Below, piece by piece: positions 53,922-62,378 of a DNA stretch of 64,000 bases. The stretch is from Deltaproteobacteria bacterium (GTDB lineage: Bacteria; Desulfobacterota; Desulfuromonadia; Desulfuromonadales; Geopsychrobacteraceae). Position numbers and translations under genes: made by a program. Each line of letters starts with the position of its first letter. The first letter of the stretch is position 1. Under the pieces are notes generated by a model. It was not told the DNA's origin. It saw only the letters and a list, made by a program, of their open reading frames with translations, and made no database searches. The stretch spans positions 1 to 64,000 of the forward strand of contig JAJRRT010000041.1 in assembly GCA_024279255.1 (NCBI GenBank), in the 5' to 3' direction.

Positions 53922-55075
53922 GTGAACTATTACAGCACTTTGAAGGAGCTGGCCCAGTCTTGCAACAAGCCGAAGTCTTACGCGAATTCGGACGTGACCA
54001 TCGACTCGACCGTGGGGCCGTGCGCAAAACCATCGATAAGCTCCACCCACATCGAATCCACTATGTTGTGACAGAGATTATTGAGGTGACGACAACGACC
54101 AAAACTTTTCGGTTGGCATCCACGGATGCTTACCTGCCGCCTTTCATGGCCGGTCAGTACATCAATGTCTTTGTCGAGATCGAAGGGATAAGAACCAGCA
54201 GGCCTTACAGCCTTTCCTCGTCACCGCATCAGACCGCTTACTACGAGATTACAGTCCGACGGAACCCGGACGGTTTTGTCTCTGATTACATGCTGGATAG
54301 GGTCAAGGTTGGGGATCGACTGGAAAGCACCTCGCCGAGCGGCACCTTTTACTACAATCCGCTTATTCACGGCTCCGATCTGGTTTTTATTGCCGGCGGC
54401 TGCGGTATTACACCTTTTTTGAGCATGGTCCTCGACGTTGTGGAAAAAGGTGATGACAGCAAAACCATCAACCTGATCTACGGCTGCGCCGACCCTGAGG
54501 ATGTGGCCTTCCGGGCCGAGTTTGACCGGATTCAGGCGCTTCACCCGAACTTTCAGTGGCATCTGGTCGTATCGGAACCACCGACCGGTTATCAGGGCTA
54601 CACCGGATTTATTACCACTGATATTTTAAAAGCCGTGCTGGGTGATGATCTGTCCCACAAGAAGTTTTTCTTGTGTGGGCCGGAAGTCATGTACGCCTTT
54701 TGTAAACGAGAATTGCAGAAGGCTGGCGCTGAGCCTGGTGACATTCGCTCGGAAGTTCAAAGTTCCCCTGCCCAACCGACCGATCAGCCAGGTTGGCCGG
54801 AAGATGTGACGACTGACACGAGTTTTCAGGTGACGGTCGGTGATCAAAGTTTTCAGGCAAAGGCAACCGAGTCACTGATGGATTCTCTTGAGCGCAACGG
54901 GCTGGTTCTTCCCGCCCAATGCCGCTCCGGTGAGTGCAGCTTGTGTCGAACGCGGCTTCTGGTAGGTAAAGTTTACCAGTCTCCCTCCGTGAAATTAAGA
55001 AAGTCAGACATAGCGTATGGTTATATTCATCCCTGTGCCGCCTACCCGATTGATGATATCGAAATATCAATTTGA
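53918..55075 (+). CDS. Flavin/2Fe-2S reductase (phenol hydroxylase/CDO reductase type)
   Basis: A 385-residue modular reductase. After a short unique N-terminus it has the FAD motif RPYSLSS (about 89-95), the NAD-binding GGCGITPFLSM (about 162-172), CGPEVMY, and a C-terminal plant-type ferredoxin with CRSGECSLC plus the distant Cys in HPCAAYP. Such proteins pass NAD(P)H electrons one at a time to an oxidoreductase or membrane partner. Here the receivers may be the adjoining flavoproteins or RdhC/RdhA. Confidence 0.88.
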   Translation: MSELLQHFEGAGPVLQQAEVLREFGRDHRLDRGAVRKTIDKLHPHRIHYVVTEIIEVTTTTKTFRLASTDAYLPPFMAGQYINVFVEIEGIRTSRPYSLSSSPHQTAYYEITVRRNPDGFVSDYMLDRVKVGDRLESTSPSGTFYYNPLIHGSDLVFIAGGCGITPFLSMVLDVVEKGDDSKTINLIYGCADPEDVAFRAEFDRIQALHPNFQWHLVVSEPPTGYQGYTGFITTDILKAVLGDDLSHKKFFLCGPEVMYAFCKRELQKAGAEPGDIRSEVQSSPAQPTDQPGWPEDVTTDTSFQVTVGDQSFQAKATESLMDSLERNGLVLPAQCRSGECSLCRTRLLVGKVYQSPSVKLRKSDIAYGYIHPCAAYPIDDIEISI

Positions 55076-55134
55076 GATGATTGATGTTGCGAGTTTCTGC
55101 TTGCCGATATTTGTATAGTCGTTAACGGAACAAC

Positions 55135-56307
55135 ATGCGTTCACAAAAAAAAATAGAGCGAATTATCGGTGTTCTGGCATTTATGACGATTGTCGCTGCC
55201 TGGATAATTGGATCATCCAATAGTCATTTTGACCTTGAGTCTGTCCTTTCACGGGTCATGCCTCAAGCCGAACGGTTCGAAAAGCTTGATAGCCGTACCT
55301 ATGCTGTTTACCTGAGTAAGTCTCCTGATGCCCTGATCGGTTACGTGACGACTGGAGAAGCCAACGGATTCTCCGGCCCACTGAAGGTTGCGGTGGCTGT
55401 GGATCTTCAGGGCAAGATGCTTGCCTTGGATGTTGTCGATCATCGTGAAACTCCGGCGTGGTTCGAAAGAGTGAAGGCAAGTAGCTTCCTTGACAGCATG
55501 ATGGGGAAGAGTTACGCCGATCCTTTTCAAATAAATGAAGATATTGATGGGGTGACCGGGGCGACCTTCACCACCCGCGCCATTGCCGAATCGGTTCTTC
55601 AGGGCAGTAGGCGGATTGCAGCTGACCAACTTGGTTTCGAGACGCCGCCTATAACTGCTTCTGAAATAAACTTCGGTTTTCGTGAGAGCATCCTGATCCT
55701 GCTGTTTGTTCTTGTGTTTGTTGCCCACCGGCGTGGTTTTCGGTACACCCGGCAGCTTCGTCGGCTAAGTCTGACAGTGGGACTTGTCACCCTGGGATTT
55801 CTCTATAACAGCCCGCTTTCACTGGCATATATCAATAAGTTTCTACTTGGCTTCTGGCCGGAGTGGCAGACTCACCTCTACTGGTATCTGTTGATTGTCG
55901 GCATTCTGTGGGTCTTTATCGTCAGTAACAGGAATGCCTACTGTCATTGGTTTTGTCCCTTCGGTACTGTCCAGGAGTGCATCGGTGCGGTTGGTGGGAA
56001 GAAAATCATATCTGCGCGCCGATATCGTCGTCCACTTCAATGGCTGACACGTACTATTGTTTGGGGGGCTATTGTCCTTGCACTGCTGTTCAGAAGCCCT
56101 GGATTGACCAGCTACGAAGTGTTCGACAGCATGTTTACCGGCAAAGGCTCCAGTCTGCAGTTCATCCTTCTGGGAATTGTGTTGCTGTCTGCTCTGGTTC
56201 TCAGGATGCCCTGGTGTACCTACTTCTGTCCGATTACGCCGTTGATGGACTACCTTCGCATGGTTCGAAGCTGGGCCATGGAAATTTGGGAAACGAAACA
56301 GTCATGA
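55135..56307 (+). CDS. rdhC: RdhC-type FMN-binding polyferredoxin membrane protein
   Basis: A 390-residue membrane protein of the NosR/RdhC/PceC type. An N-terminal helix is followed by a periplasmic FMN-binding domain with the covalent-flavin motif DGVTGATFTT (about 138-147). Then come several helices and two CxxxCP motifs, CHWFCPFG and CTYFCPIT. PceC-like proteins are thought to carry electrons from quinol to the reductive dehalogenase. It overlaps the next small gene as ATGA. Confidence 0.88.
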   Translation: MRSQKKIERIIGVLAFMTIVAAWIIGSSNSHFDLESVLSRVMPQAERFEKLDSRTYAVYLSKSPDALIGYVTTGEANGFSGPLKVAVAVDLQGKMLALDVVDHRETPAWFERVKASSFLDSMMGKSYADPFQINEDIDGVTGATFTTRAIAESVLQGSRRIAADQLGFETPPITASEINFGFRESILILLFVLVFVAHRRGFRYTRQLRRLSLTVGLVTLGFLYNSPLSLAYINKFLLGFWPEWQTHLYWYLLIVGILWVFIVSNRNAYCHWFCPFGTVQECIGAVGGKKIISARRYRRPLQWLTRTIVWGAIVLALLFRSPGLTSYEVFDSMFTGKGSSLQFILLGIVLLSALVLRMPWCTYFCPITPLMDYLRMVRSWAMEIWETKQS

Positions 56308-56417
56308 ACAAAAGTGAAATCGGCATTCTGATATTCGCTTTGATCTGTCAGTTGTTGATCCTGACGGAGATTATGGCAAATGTTGCGACTGAGCTTCAAC
56401 GGCTCTGGTGGGGCTAA
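56304..56417 (+). CDS. 37-residue single-helix membrane protein
   Basis: Starts at the ATGA overlap with rdhC and encodes MNKSEIGILIFALICQLL followed by a charged and aromatic end (ELQRLWWG). One transmembrane helix of about 20 residues is evident. No homologue is recognised. Its overlap with rdhC and place before rdhA suggest a small subunit of the membrane complex. Confidence 0.65.
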   Translation: MNKSEIGILIFALICQLLILTEIMANVATELQRLWWG

Positions 56418-56516
56418 GAAGCTGATAACTGACCTGCATAACGTAATCTCCTTGTAGCCCGGTTTCGCTCTGCCGCGAAGATATCTTCTTGGAACGATCA
56501 AACTGAGGAACTTAAT

Positions 56517-57905
56517 ATGAAAAATAAAGATAATACGAATGATAAAAAAAATGTCGGAGGGGTTGACCGGCGTGATTTTCTGAAACTGTCTTCACTCACC
56601 GGGGCCTCCGCTCTTCTTGCCGGCGCCGGCGTTCTTGCCGCTCCAGGAGTGGCGAAAGCAGATGTCGGCGGAGTGAGTAAAAAAACCTTCTCCCTGTTTC
56701 GCAAGGAACACGCATCTATCGACGACGTTCATGAGATTGCCGCGGACTATAAGCGGATGGATCAGAAGAATACGATCTTTAGTCGGGGAGTCTGGAGCCC
56801 GCCGATCGGTGAGCCGGAAGGGTTGCTCAAAAGTTTTCACGCTAAATGGCTGGGATTGGTTCCAAACCCGATGGATGGTGAGCCCGGATTTTCCCCGGAA
56901 GCTCATGCATTGATGGTTGCTTCCTGGGCCAGCGAGTCGACCGGTGCGCCGCTGAGCGGCGGCGGGGTGAGAAACCGGGGGCCGTTCAATAACTGGGAGC
57001 TTCATGCCAACCCGACTGCTCCTGAGCGCCATGAATTCACGAGCAAGTCTGAAGCAGCACAGATTGTCAAGCGGGCCTCCCGGTTCTTGGGCGCCGATCT
57101 GGTTGGGATCGCTCCCTTTGATGAGCGTTGGGTCTATGAAAAATGGTTCGATTTTAAGGATGTTATTGAAGGTAAGGCCAAAGAACCTCTCCATGAGGAT
57201 GCGATTTTCCCCTTCAAGCCCAAGTCGGTGATCTCTTTGGCTTTTGAAATGGATTACGATGCGACAATGACGCCCGGCTATGTGATGGACGCCGCCGCCG
57301 GGCGCGAATATTCGCATATGGCGGAAGCAGGTCATAAAATCGCCACCTTCCTTAATCATCTCGGTTACCGGGCGATTCCCTGCGGCAACGATACTGCGCT
57401 GAGTATTCCGATTGCCATTCAGGCGGGATTGGGTGAACTGAGCCGTATGGGGACACTTATCTCGGAGAAGTACGGTTCCCGGGTCCGCCTCGCTAAAATT
57501 TATACCGATCTGGAGATGGATTTTGACAAGCCGATCACGTTCGGCGTGTGGCAATTCTGTAAAAAATGCAAGAAATGCGCAGATGCCTGTCCCGGCCAGG
57601 CGATCAGCCTTGATGATGAACCGAGTATGGAGCCTAAGACTGGTTCTATCTCAAGTCATCCCGGAGTTCGTAAGTGGTATCACCACAACGAGAAGTGCTT
57701 CGGTGTATGGGAGAAAAACGGCGCGACCTGCGGTGTTTGCCTGGCGGTCTGTCCTTATAACAAATTGGACACCTGGGTTCATGCTGTGGCCAAACTTGCC
57801 GTCGGGGTACCGGTGGGTCGGGATTTCGCTCGGCAGATGGATGATGCTTTTGGTTATGGCGAAATAAAACCGCAAAACGTTGAAGATTTCTGGGCAAAAG
57901 AATAA
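56517..57905 (+). CDS. rdhA: Respiratory reductive dehalogenase catalytic subunit
   Basis: A 462-residue RdhA. A twin-arginine signal (DRRDFLKLSS, residues 17-26, then a hydrophobic core) sends it to the periplasm. Near residue 348 is the first cluster motif CKKCKKCADACPG, and near 390-412 the second, CFGVWEKNGATCGVCLAVCPYNK in family spacing, giving two [4Fe-4S] clusters beside a corrinoid. The RdhA/QueG fold is shared with epoxyqueuosine reductase, but the Tat signal, RdhC and RdhB neighbours identify the respiratory type. The substrate halide cannot be deduced. Confidence 0.9.
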   Translation: MKNKDNTNDKKNVGGVDRRDFLKLSSLTGASALLAGAGVLAAPGVAKADVGGVSKKTFSLFRKEHASIDDVHEIAADYKRMDQKNTIFSRGVWSPPIGEPEGLLKSFHAKWLGLVPNPMDGEPGFSPEAHALMVASWASESTGAPLSGGGVRNRGPFNNWELHANPTAPERHEFTSKSEAAQIVKRASRFLGADLVGIAPFDERWVYEKWFDFKDVIEGKAKEPLHEDAIFPFKPKSVISLAFEMDYDATMTPGYVMDAAAGREYSHMAEAGHKIATFLNHLGYRAIPCGNDTALSIPIAIQAGLGELSRMGTLISEKYGSRVRLAKIYTDLEMDFDKPITFGVWQFCKKCKKCADACPGQAISLDDEPSMEPKTGSISSHPGVRKWYHHNEKCFGVWEKNGATCGVCLAVCPYNKLDTWVHAVAKLAVGVPVGRDFARQMDDAFGYGEIKPQNVEDFWAKE

Positions 57906-57915
57906 GGAGCGGTTT

Positions 57916-59319
57916 ATGAATGTCATGAGTATTTTTTTCTATATTCTGTTGGGCGGGCTGATGGCCCTGGCGGTCTTTTTTGCCTATAATTTTCACCGTA
58001 GAACCCTTTTGGATAAGCAATCCTGGGCCTATGCTGTTACCGCCATTCTGTTGGTAGCGTTCGGTCTGGCCTGGGCGTATTCAAGCATGTTGGAGGGGGA
58101 ACCGCGAGCGGCCGTCATGGGTGTTCTGATGTTCAGCGGCACGGGGGTGTTCTCAGGTTTCCTGAGTTGGTGGCGGACACATCCGTCGGTAACGAATAAT
58201 GAACAGCGGAGTGAACTGTCGCCCAGCAATCGGGCGACAGTGACACCTAGCAAGATTGCGGCCATTGTCTTGTTGGTTTTGTTTGTTTTGAGCCTGCCGG
58301 TCTCTCTGTTTGTGAAGAATATGGGGGATACCCTGTTCTCTTCAGAAAAAATAGGAGAACTGATCGTTGACAACGTCATTTCAAATATAGCAATACCGAA
58401 ATCGATCAAGAAGGCACTGGTGGCTCAGGTTAGACATGGTGCTGAGGGTTTCACGCTGGAACAGCGACTACTGCTCAGTATGACAGGGAGCGTGGATGAG
58501 CGCGAATGGATTGCACTTCTTGACCTGGTCATGCCGGAAAAGGAGCGTGTCTCCCTGACACAGCAGGCTACAGGTGCTGTCTTTACTTGGCTGGACAGTG
58601 AACAGACCTATCCGGAACTCGTGATCCCGACGGGTGAATATGCTGCCGCATTTGAATCTCATGCAGAAGAAGTTATCCCCTGGATTTATGATTCAATGCT
58701 TTTCCCGGGTTGTTCTGCAGAGCAGGAGGCACGCTACGCGCGTGGGGACTTTGGCGATGACCTGAAGGTTTTGATTGGCTGCCGACCTGCTGCTGAATCG
58801 CGCGCGCAGTTGATCCCGCGTGCGGCAGAGCTTCTCAGAAAAGAGCTCCAGGTACAGGAGATTCCCCAAACCGTAAGTTTGTCCGAAGAATTGAGCCAGG
58901 CGCAACTGGCTCCGGAAAAGATGCGTCTGCAGAAGAAAAAAATCAATACACTGCGTACGATCACTTTTAATATCTGGTTATTACCGCTCCTGTTGTTGGC
59001 TGGTGCACTAGCTTGTGTGGTGCGCTCCAGAAATGACTTGGCTGCCTGGCTGAAATGGCCTTTGTTGTCAGCAGGTCTGTTCGGTGTGCTGCTGGTGAAA
59101 ACTCTCCTGTCACCAACAGGGTTTATGGCGCAAGCTTTGGGTGCTCCTCCTGCAGACATGCCGGCTGCTGCATTCGCCATAATTAAAAAGTTTCTGATGG
59201 CTCTGTTTCTCCAGGTGGGGGAAGCGTTGTTTACGCAAATGTCGGTAGTTATGGCGGTGGGTGCTGTGTTGCTGTTTTTGTCCTTGGCTGGCAAGAGGCG
59301 TTGGAAGGAAAACATCTGA
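57916..59319 (+). CDS. rdhB: RdhB-like anchor fused to a large extra membrane domain
   Basis: A 467-residue protein. The first 88 residues match RdhB/PceB anchors: three helices with LAWAYSSMLEGEPRAAVMG (51-69) as the conserved loop. Typical RdhB ends at 70-105 residues. Here another helix (about 115-135), a roughly 230-residue periplasmic-type region and two or three C-terminal helices follow. The start at 57916 follows GGAG, 10 bp after rdhA. No domain is recognised in the extension, so the function beyond anchoring RdhA is unknown. Confidence 0.8.
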   Translation: MNVMSIFFYILLGGLMALAVFFAYNFHRRTLLDKQSWAYAVTAILLVAFGLAWAYSSMLEGEPRAAVMGVLMFSGTGVFSGFLSWWRTHPSVTNNEQRSELSPSNRATVTPSKIAAIVLLVLFVLSLPVSLFVKNMGDTLFSSEKIGELIVDNVISNIAIPKSIKKALVAQVRHGAEGFTLEQRLLLSMTGSVDEREWIALLDLVMPEKERVSLTQQATGAVFTWLDSEQTYPELVIPTGEYAAAFESHAEEVIPWIYDSMLFPGCSAEQEARYARGDFGDDLKVLIGCRPAAESRAQLIPRAAELLRKELQVQEIPQTVSLSEELSQAQLAPEKMRLQKKKINTLRTITFNIWLLPLLLLAGALACVVRSRNDLAAWLKWPLLSAGLFGVLLVKTLLSPTGFMAQALGAPPADMPAAAFAIIKKFLMALFLQVGEALFTQMSVVMAVGAVLLFLSLAGKRRWKENI

Positions 59320-59369
59320 CGATCTTTGTTGCTAATCTAAGTCCTGGCGGAGTACTGAACAACACTGGT

Positions 59370-59430
59370 GACAGTCGGTGCCTGGAAATTTCAGGCAAAG
59401 GCAACCGTTGAGATGATCTTGAATCTGACT
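59370..59430 (+). repeat. Scar copied from the flavin/2Fe-2S reductase gene
   Basis: GAC-GTCGGTG (59370-59380) and a 19-base block at 59389-59407 match 54832-54842 and 54851-54869 in the reductase gene, at the same spacing. It is too short and decayed to code and may be what remains of a second copy. Confidence 0.55.
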
Positions 59431-59517
59431 ATCTGAACTAAACTACCCAGCACCAAGCTACGGGAATTGACCTTTTTCTGAATCAACTGTTGTGACATTC
59501 ATCTGGAGGTGTTGAAC

Positions 59518-59934
59518 ATGAAGGATCCTGAAATTATAATTCTTATTATAGATGATGAGGAATCGATCAGGGAAAGCATGAAAGATTATCTCGAAGACAT
59601 GGGGTGTAAAGTCATGACCTCAAGCGAACCGACTTTATGCTCGGTCTACAACCATGAAAATTGCACAGCAAATACCCGTTGCTGTGATGTACTTCTTACT
59701 GACCAGAATATGCCCAGGATGTCAGGATTGGAGTTTATCAGGATGCAGTCCGAACGAGGATGCAAACTCCCCCCTAAATATAAAATGATTATGACAGGTG
59801 TCATAACAAATGACGTTCGTTTGCAGGCTGAGGCCTTGGGCTGTCAAATTATTCAAAAACCGTTTTCACTCCAAAGTGTCGAGCCCCTTGTTTTAACGGC
59901 CAAAGCAGCCAAGGAAGCAGACGAGTTGCCCTGA
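59518..59934 (+). CDS. Stand-alone response-regulator receiver protein
   Basis: A receiver domain of about 138 residues: acidic pocket IIDDEESIRESM, phosphoacceptor Asp in VLLTDQNMPRMSG, Thr in IMTGV and Lys in IIQKPFS. There is no output domain. The loop before the Asp strand is Cys-rich (CSVYNHENCTANTRCCD), which is unusual and may sense redox or bind metal. The start at 59518 is 8 bp after GGAGG. No histidine kinase is nearby. Confidence 0.85.
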   Translation: MKDPEIIILIIDDEESIRESMKDYLEDMGCKVMTSSEPTLCSVYNHENCTANTRCCDVLLTDQNMPRMSGLEFIRMQSERGCKLPPKYKMIMTGVITNDVRLQAEALGCQIIQKPFSLQSVEPLVLTAKAAKEADELP

Positions 59935-60378
59935 TGACAAAACGTCTCATAAATCGCCATTCAGGCTCCATGAGCAGGGGACGTTTAGATGGTTTTCTGC
60001 GTTAGGGATGACCAGGATCTGGTTTGTGGCAAAGAACTGTCGAAAAAAATATGGAATTTGAACCTAGATGTCTGAAACGAAAGTACGTACACAAGTTGTC
60101 GAAAAAGGGTCCCGCCCTCCCTGCCTTAAGTCCGGGCAGCGTTGTCGCGAGTGTTTGGGCTGGCGCAAGATGTTTCACGCCGCCCGCACTAATCACAATT
60201 GGCGTGAGTACCCGTTTCGCTGTTCGGTAACCAGCTTGACGTTGAAACTAGGAAGCAAAAACTAAAGCCCCTGCATCCGAATCATTGACCAGCAGCCAGC
60301 TCATGGCAAGTTCGACGGGGTGCCAGATAAACCCCAATGGGGGCACGTGATTGTATTTTCCTAGAAAGAGCCAAAACA
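59935..60378. other. Gap with no recognised gene
   Basis: A 65-codon open stretch at 60068-60265 (with CLKSGQRCRECLGWRK) has no recognisable relative and no ribosome site. A short inverted repeat (GTGCC near 60319, GGGGCAC near 60341) lies before the next gene. No sigma-54 promoter or dyads were found. Confidence 0.5.
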
Positions 60379-61488
60379 ATGGGACATATTGTTAATGCCA
60401 AGGAAGAGATTTACCACGCTTTAGCTGATCGGCTCTGCAAAAGCCCGGAAGGTGCGCCGATCAATGAAACCTTGTTGGCAATTTTACAGCGCCTCTATTC
60501 TGAAAGTGAAGCTATCGTTGGCAGCAAATTTCCACTGGTACCTTTGCCGCTTAAGAAAATTGCAGCCAGCACCGGTATGGGAGAGGCAGAGCTTGTCGTT
60601 GTTCTGAACGATATGTCTGACAAGGGGTTGGTTATGGATCTTCCCCGCAACGATTCCACTTATTATATGTTGGCACCAGTGGTGGTCGGTTTCTTTGAGT
60701 ACACCTTCATGCGCACCGGAAATCAGGTCGAAATGAAAGAGCTGGCCGAACTGTTTGACCGTTATTTCAAAAGTGACGGTGTCATGCAGGAAATCGGTGG
60801 TTTTGATACAAAAATAATGCGCACGCTGGTTTATGAAAATGTCATTCCGTTCGCCGTGGAGACAGAGGTCGTCGACTATGAGCGAGCCTCGGAAATAATT
60901 CGGCAATCCAGAGGTGGAGCAATTACCATGTGTGCCTGCCGACACGAAGCGGAACATCTCGGCAAGGCCTGTGATGCGCCGGTGGATGTCTGTACCTCGC
61001 TGGGGGCAGCGGCTGAATGGATCATACGCAAAGGGTTGGGAAAGCCGGCCTCTGTTGACGATTTGTTGCGGGTGCTCGACCAAACTCAGGAGCTTGGATT
61101 GGTTCATCTCTGCGACAATGTCCTGAACCGGCCAGCTTACATCTGCCATTGCTGTGGCTGTTGCTGTAAAATGCTCAATACAATCAACGAACAGAATATT
61201 TTCGCCGCCAGTCCCAGCAACTTTATTCCTGCCGTTATTCCGCAAAATTGCATCCATTGCGGTGTCTGCGCCAACAAGTGCCCCATTGATGCCATAGTTA
61301 TGTCCGCTGCGGATGACGGCGGTGACATCCCTCGTCTGATTAATGGTCGTTGCCTCGGCTGCGGAGTCTGCTCCAGTGCCTGTCCCGCCGAGGCATTGCC
61401 TATGTCCCGACGGCAGGATTTGCATGTACCGCCAGCGGATATGAAAGAAAAAATGCAACGCATGATGATTGAAAAGGGGCGTGGGTAG
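60379..61488 (+). CDS. Multi-cluster iron-sulfur protein with winged-helix-like N-terminus
   Basis: About 369 residues. The C-terminus has two ferredoxin motifs, CIHCGVCANKCP and CLGCGVCSSACP. Before them is a dense group CHCCGCCC, and mid-protein CACRHEAEHLGKACDAPVDVC adds more Cys. The N-terminal part (LPLKKIAASTGMGEAELVVVLNDMSDKGLV) resembles a winged-helix segment. Similar uncharacterised 4Fe-4S proteins occur in anaerobes beside reductases. It could be an electron carrier or a cluster-containing regulator. The start at 60379 is used as MGHIVNAKEE; the upstream extension is not conserved-looking. Confidence 0.78.
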   Translation: MGHIVNAKEEIYHALADRLCKSPEGAPINETLLAILQRLYSESEAIVGSKFPLVPLPLKKIAASTGMGEAELVVVLNDMSDKGLVMDLPRNDSTYYMLAPVVVGFFEYTFMRTGNQVEMKELAELFDRYFKSDGVMQEIGGFDTKIMRTLVYENVIPFAVETEVVDYERASEIIRQSRGGAITMCACRHEAEHLGKACDAPVDVCTSLGAAAEWIIRKGLGKPASVDDLLRVLDQTQELGLVHLCDNVLNRPAYICHCCGCCCKMLNTINEQNIFAASPSNFIPAVIPQNCIHCGVCANKCPIDAIVMSAADDGGDIPRLINGRCLGCGVCSSACPAEALPMSRRQDLHVPPADMKEKMQRMMIEKGRG

Positions 61489-61528
61489 CAAGAATCCAGG
61501 GAGATAATACAGGTTTTAATTTCATATC

Positions 61529-61580
61529 GCTTAAGGAGACACTTTAGGTTGTGTGTCTCTTTAAGCTTGATTGTTTTTGC
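61529..61580 (+). terminator. Terminator after the iron-sulfur protein gene
   Basis: GCTTAAGGAGACAC (61529-61542) pairs with GTGTCTCTTTAAGC (61553-61566) with one G-T pair, then TTGATTGTTTTT. It may act in both directions, also ending the minus-strand fabH relic. Confidence 0.8.
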
Positions 61581-61725
61581 CCTGCTAAATAAAACTCTCC
61601 CGGTTAAGTCCTTACTGCTTTTCTGGCAGCAATAATATCCTGCACCAGTTGTAAACCGGTTTTATCGCAAGGAGGCAGAGCAACATCACTTGTCCCGAGC
61701 GGTTTGGTCCGACTTTCCCAGCGAA

Positions 61726-62370
61726 TCAGGTGGTGAGTCCACCCCCGAAGGCTGGCATGATCAGGTTCGCTTCAGGCTCAACCTCTCCTTCTTCGAGCGC
61801 TTCAACCAAGGCCTTCGGCGCGGTAGCCGACGACATGTTGCCGTAGCGCTGAATATTGAAACCTTCTCTTTGCTGGCCCTCATCCGCTTGGACAGAGTGT
61901 CAATGATTCTCAGGTTTGCTTGATGTGGGACGACCAGGTCAATCTCCTCTTTGGCCATCCCCTCATTTTTTAGCCCATTGTCACAGGCTCTACTCATACC
62001 AACGATAGCGCTTTAAAAATTTCCTGACCATCGAAAGTCCATTTGGTCTCACCGAAGCTCAAGCCTTGGTTGGCATATTTGGTTCCCCATCCGGTTGCGT
62101 CGGGGATGTCGCGGTTTTTACCGAAGCAACCGAGAGATTCGGCCACGACACCTGATTTTTCGTCACTCCCTTCAAGAAAAAAAGCGGCAGCACCATCGCC
62201 GAACAGGATCGCAACGTCACGATCTGACCAGCCCATCATTATTGATCCAACCTCTGCCCGCTGATTAATGCATCTCTAACGGAACCGGTTCGGATCATGA
62301 TAGTCGCCACGCTCTAGGCGTACATACCGCTGGTACATGCGGCATTGTCGGCGTTTAGAAGTTCTTTCCC
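61726..62370 (-). pseudogene. FabH-like 3-oxoacyl-ACP synthase relic
   Basis: The minus strand reads NAACTSGMYA (active-site Cys region), stop, SVATIMIRTGS, then WSDRDVAILFGDGAAAFFLEG, IDLVVPHQANLRIIDTLSKR and, one frame over, QRYGNMSSATAPKALVEALEEG, ending ...FGGGLTT-stop at 61726. These are the second two-thirds of a FabH-type synthase, with frameshifts and no N-terminus. It stops abruptly 9 bp from the end of the Old Yellow Enzyme gene. Confidence 0.85.
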
Positions 62371-62378
62371 TTGTCAGG

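Noticed and set aside
56517-57905. Epoxyqueuosine reductase (QueG) as alternative for the RdhA call
   Set aside because: QueG is cytoplasmic with no Tat signal and no RdhB or RdhC neighbours. The queuosine genes at the left end are 55 kb away.
60068-60265. A 65-codon frame with Cys pairs
   Set aside because: No ribosome site, no recognisable family, and overlapping frames of equal length; not supported as a gene.
60484-61491. A 335-codon antisense frame over the iron-sulfur protein gene
   Set aside because: Shadow frame; the repeated Cys motifs are only on the plus strand.
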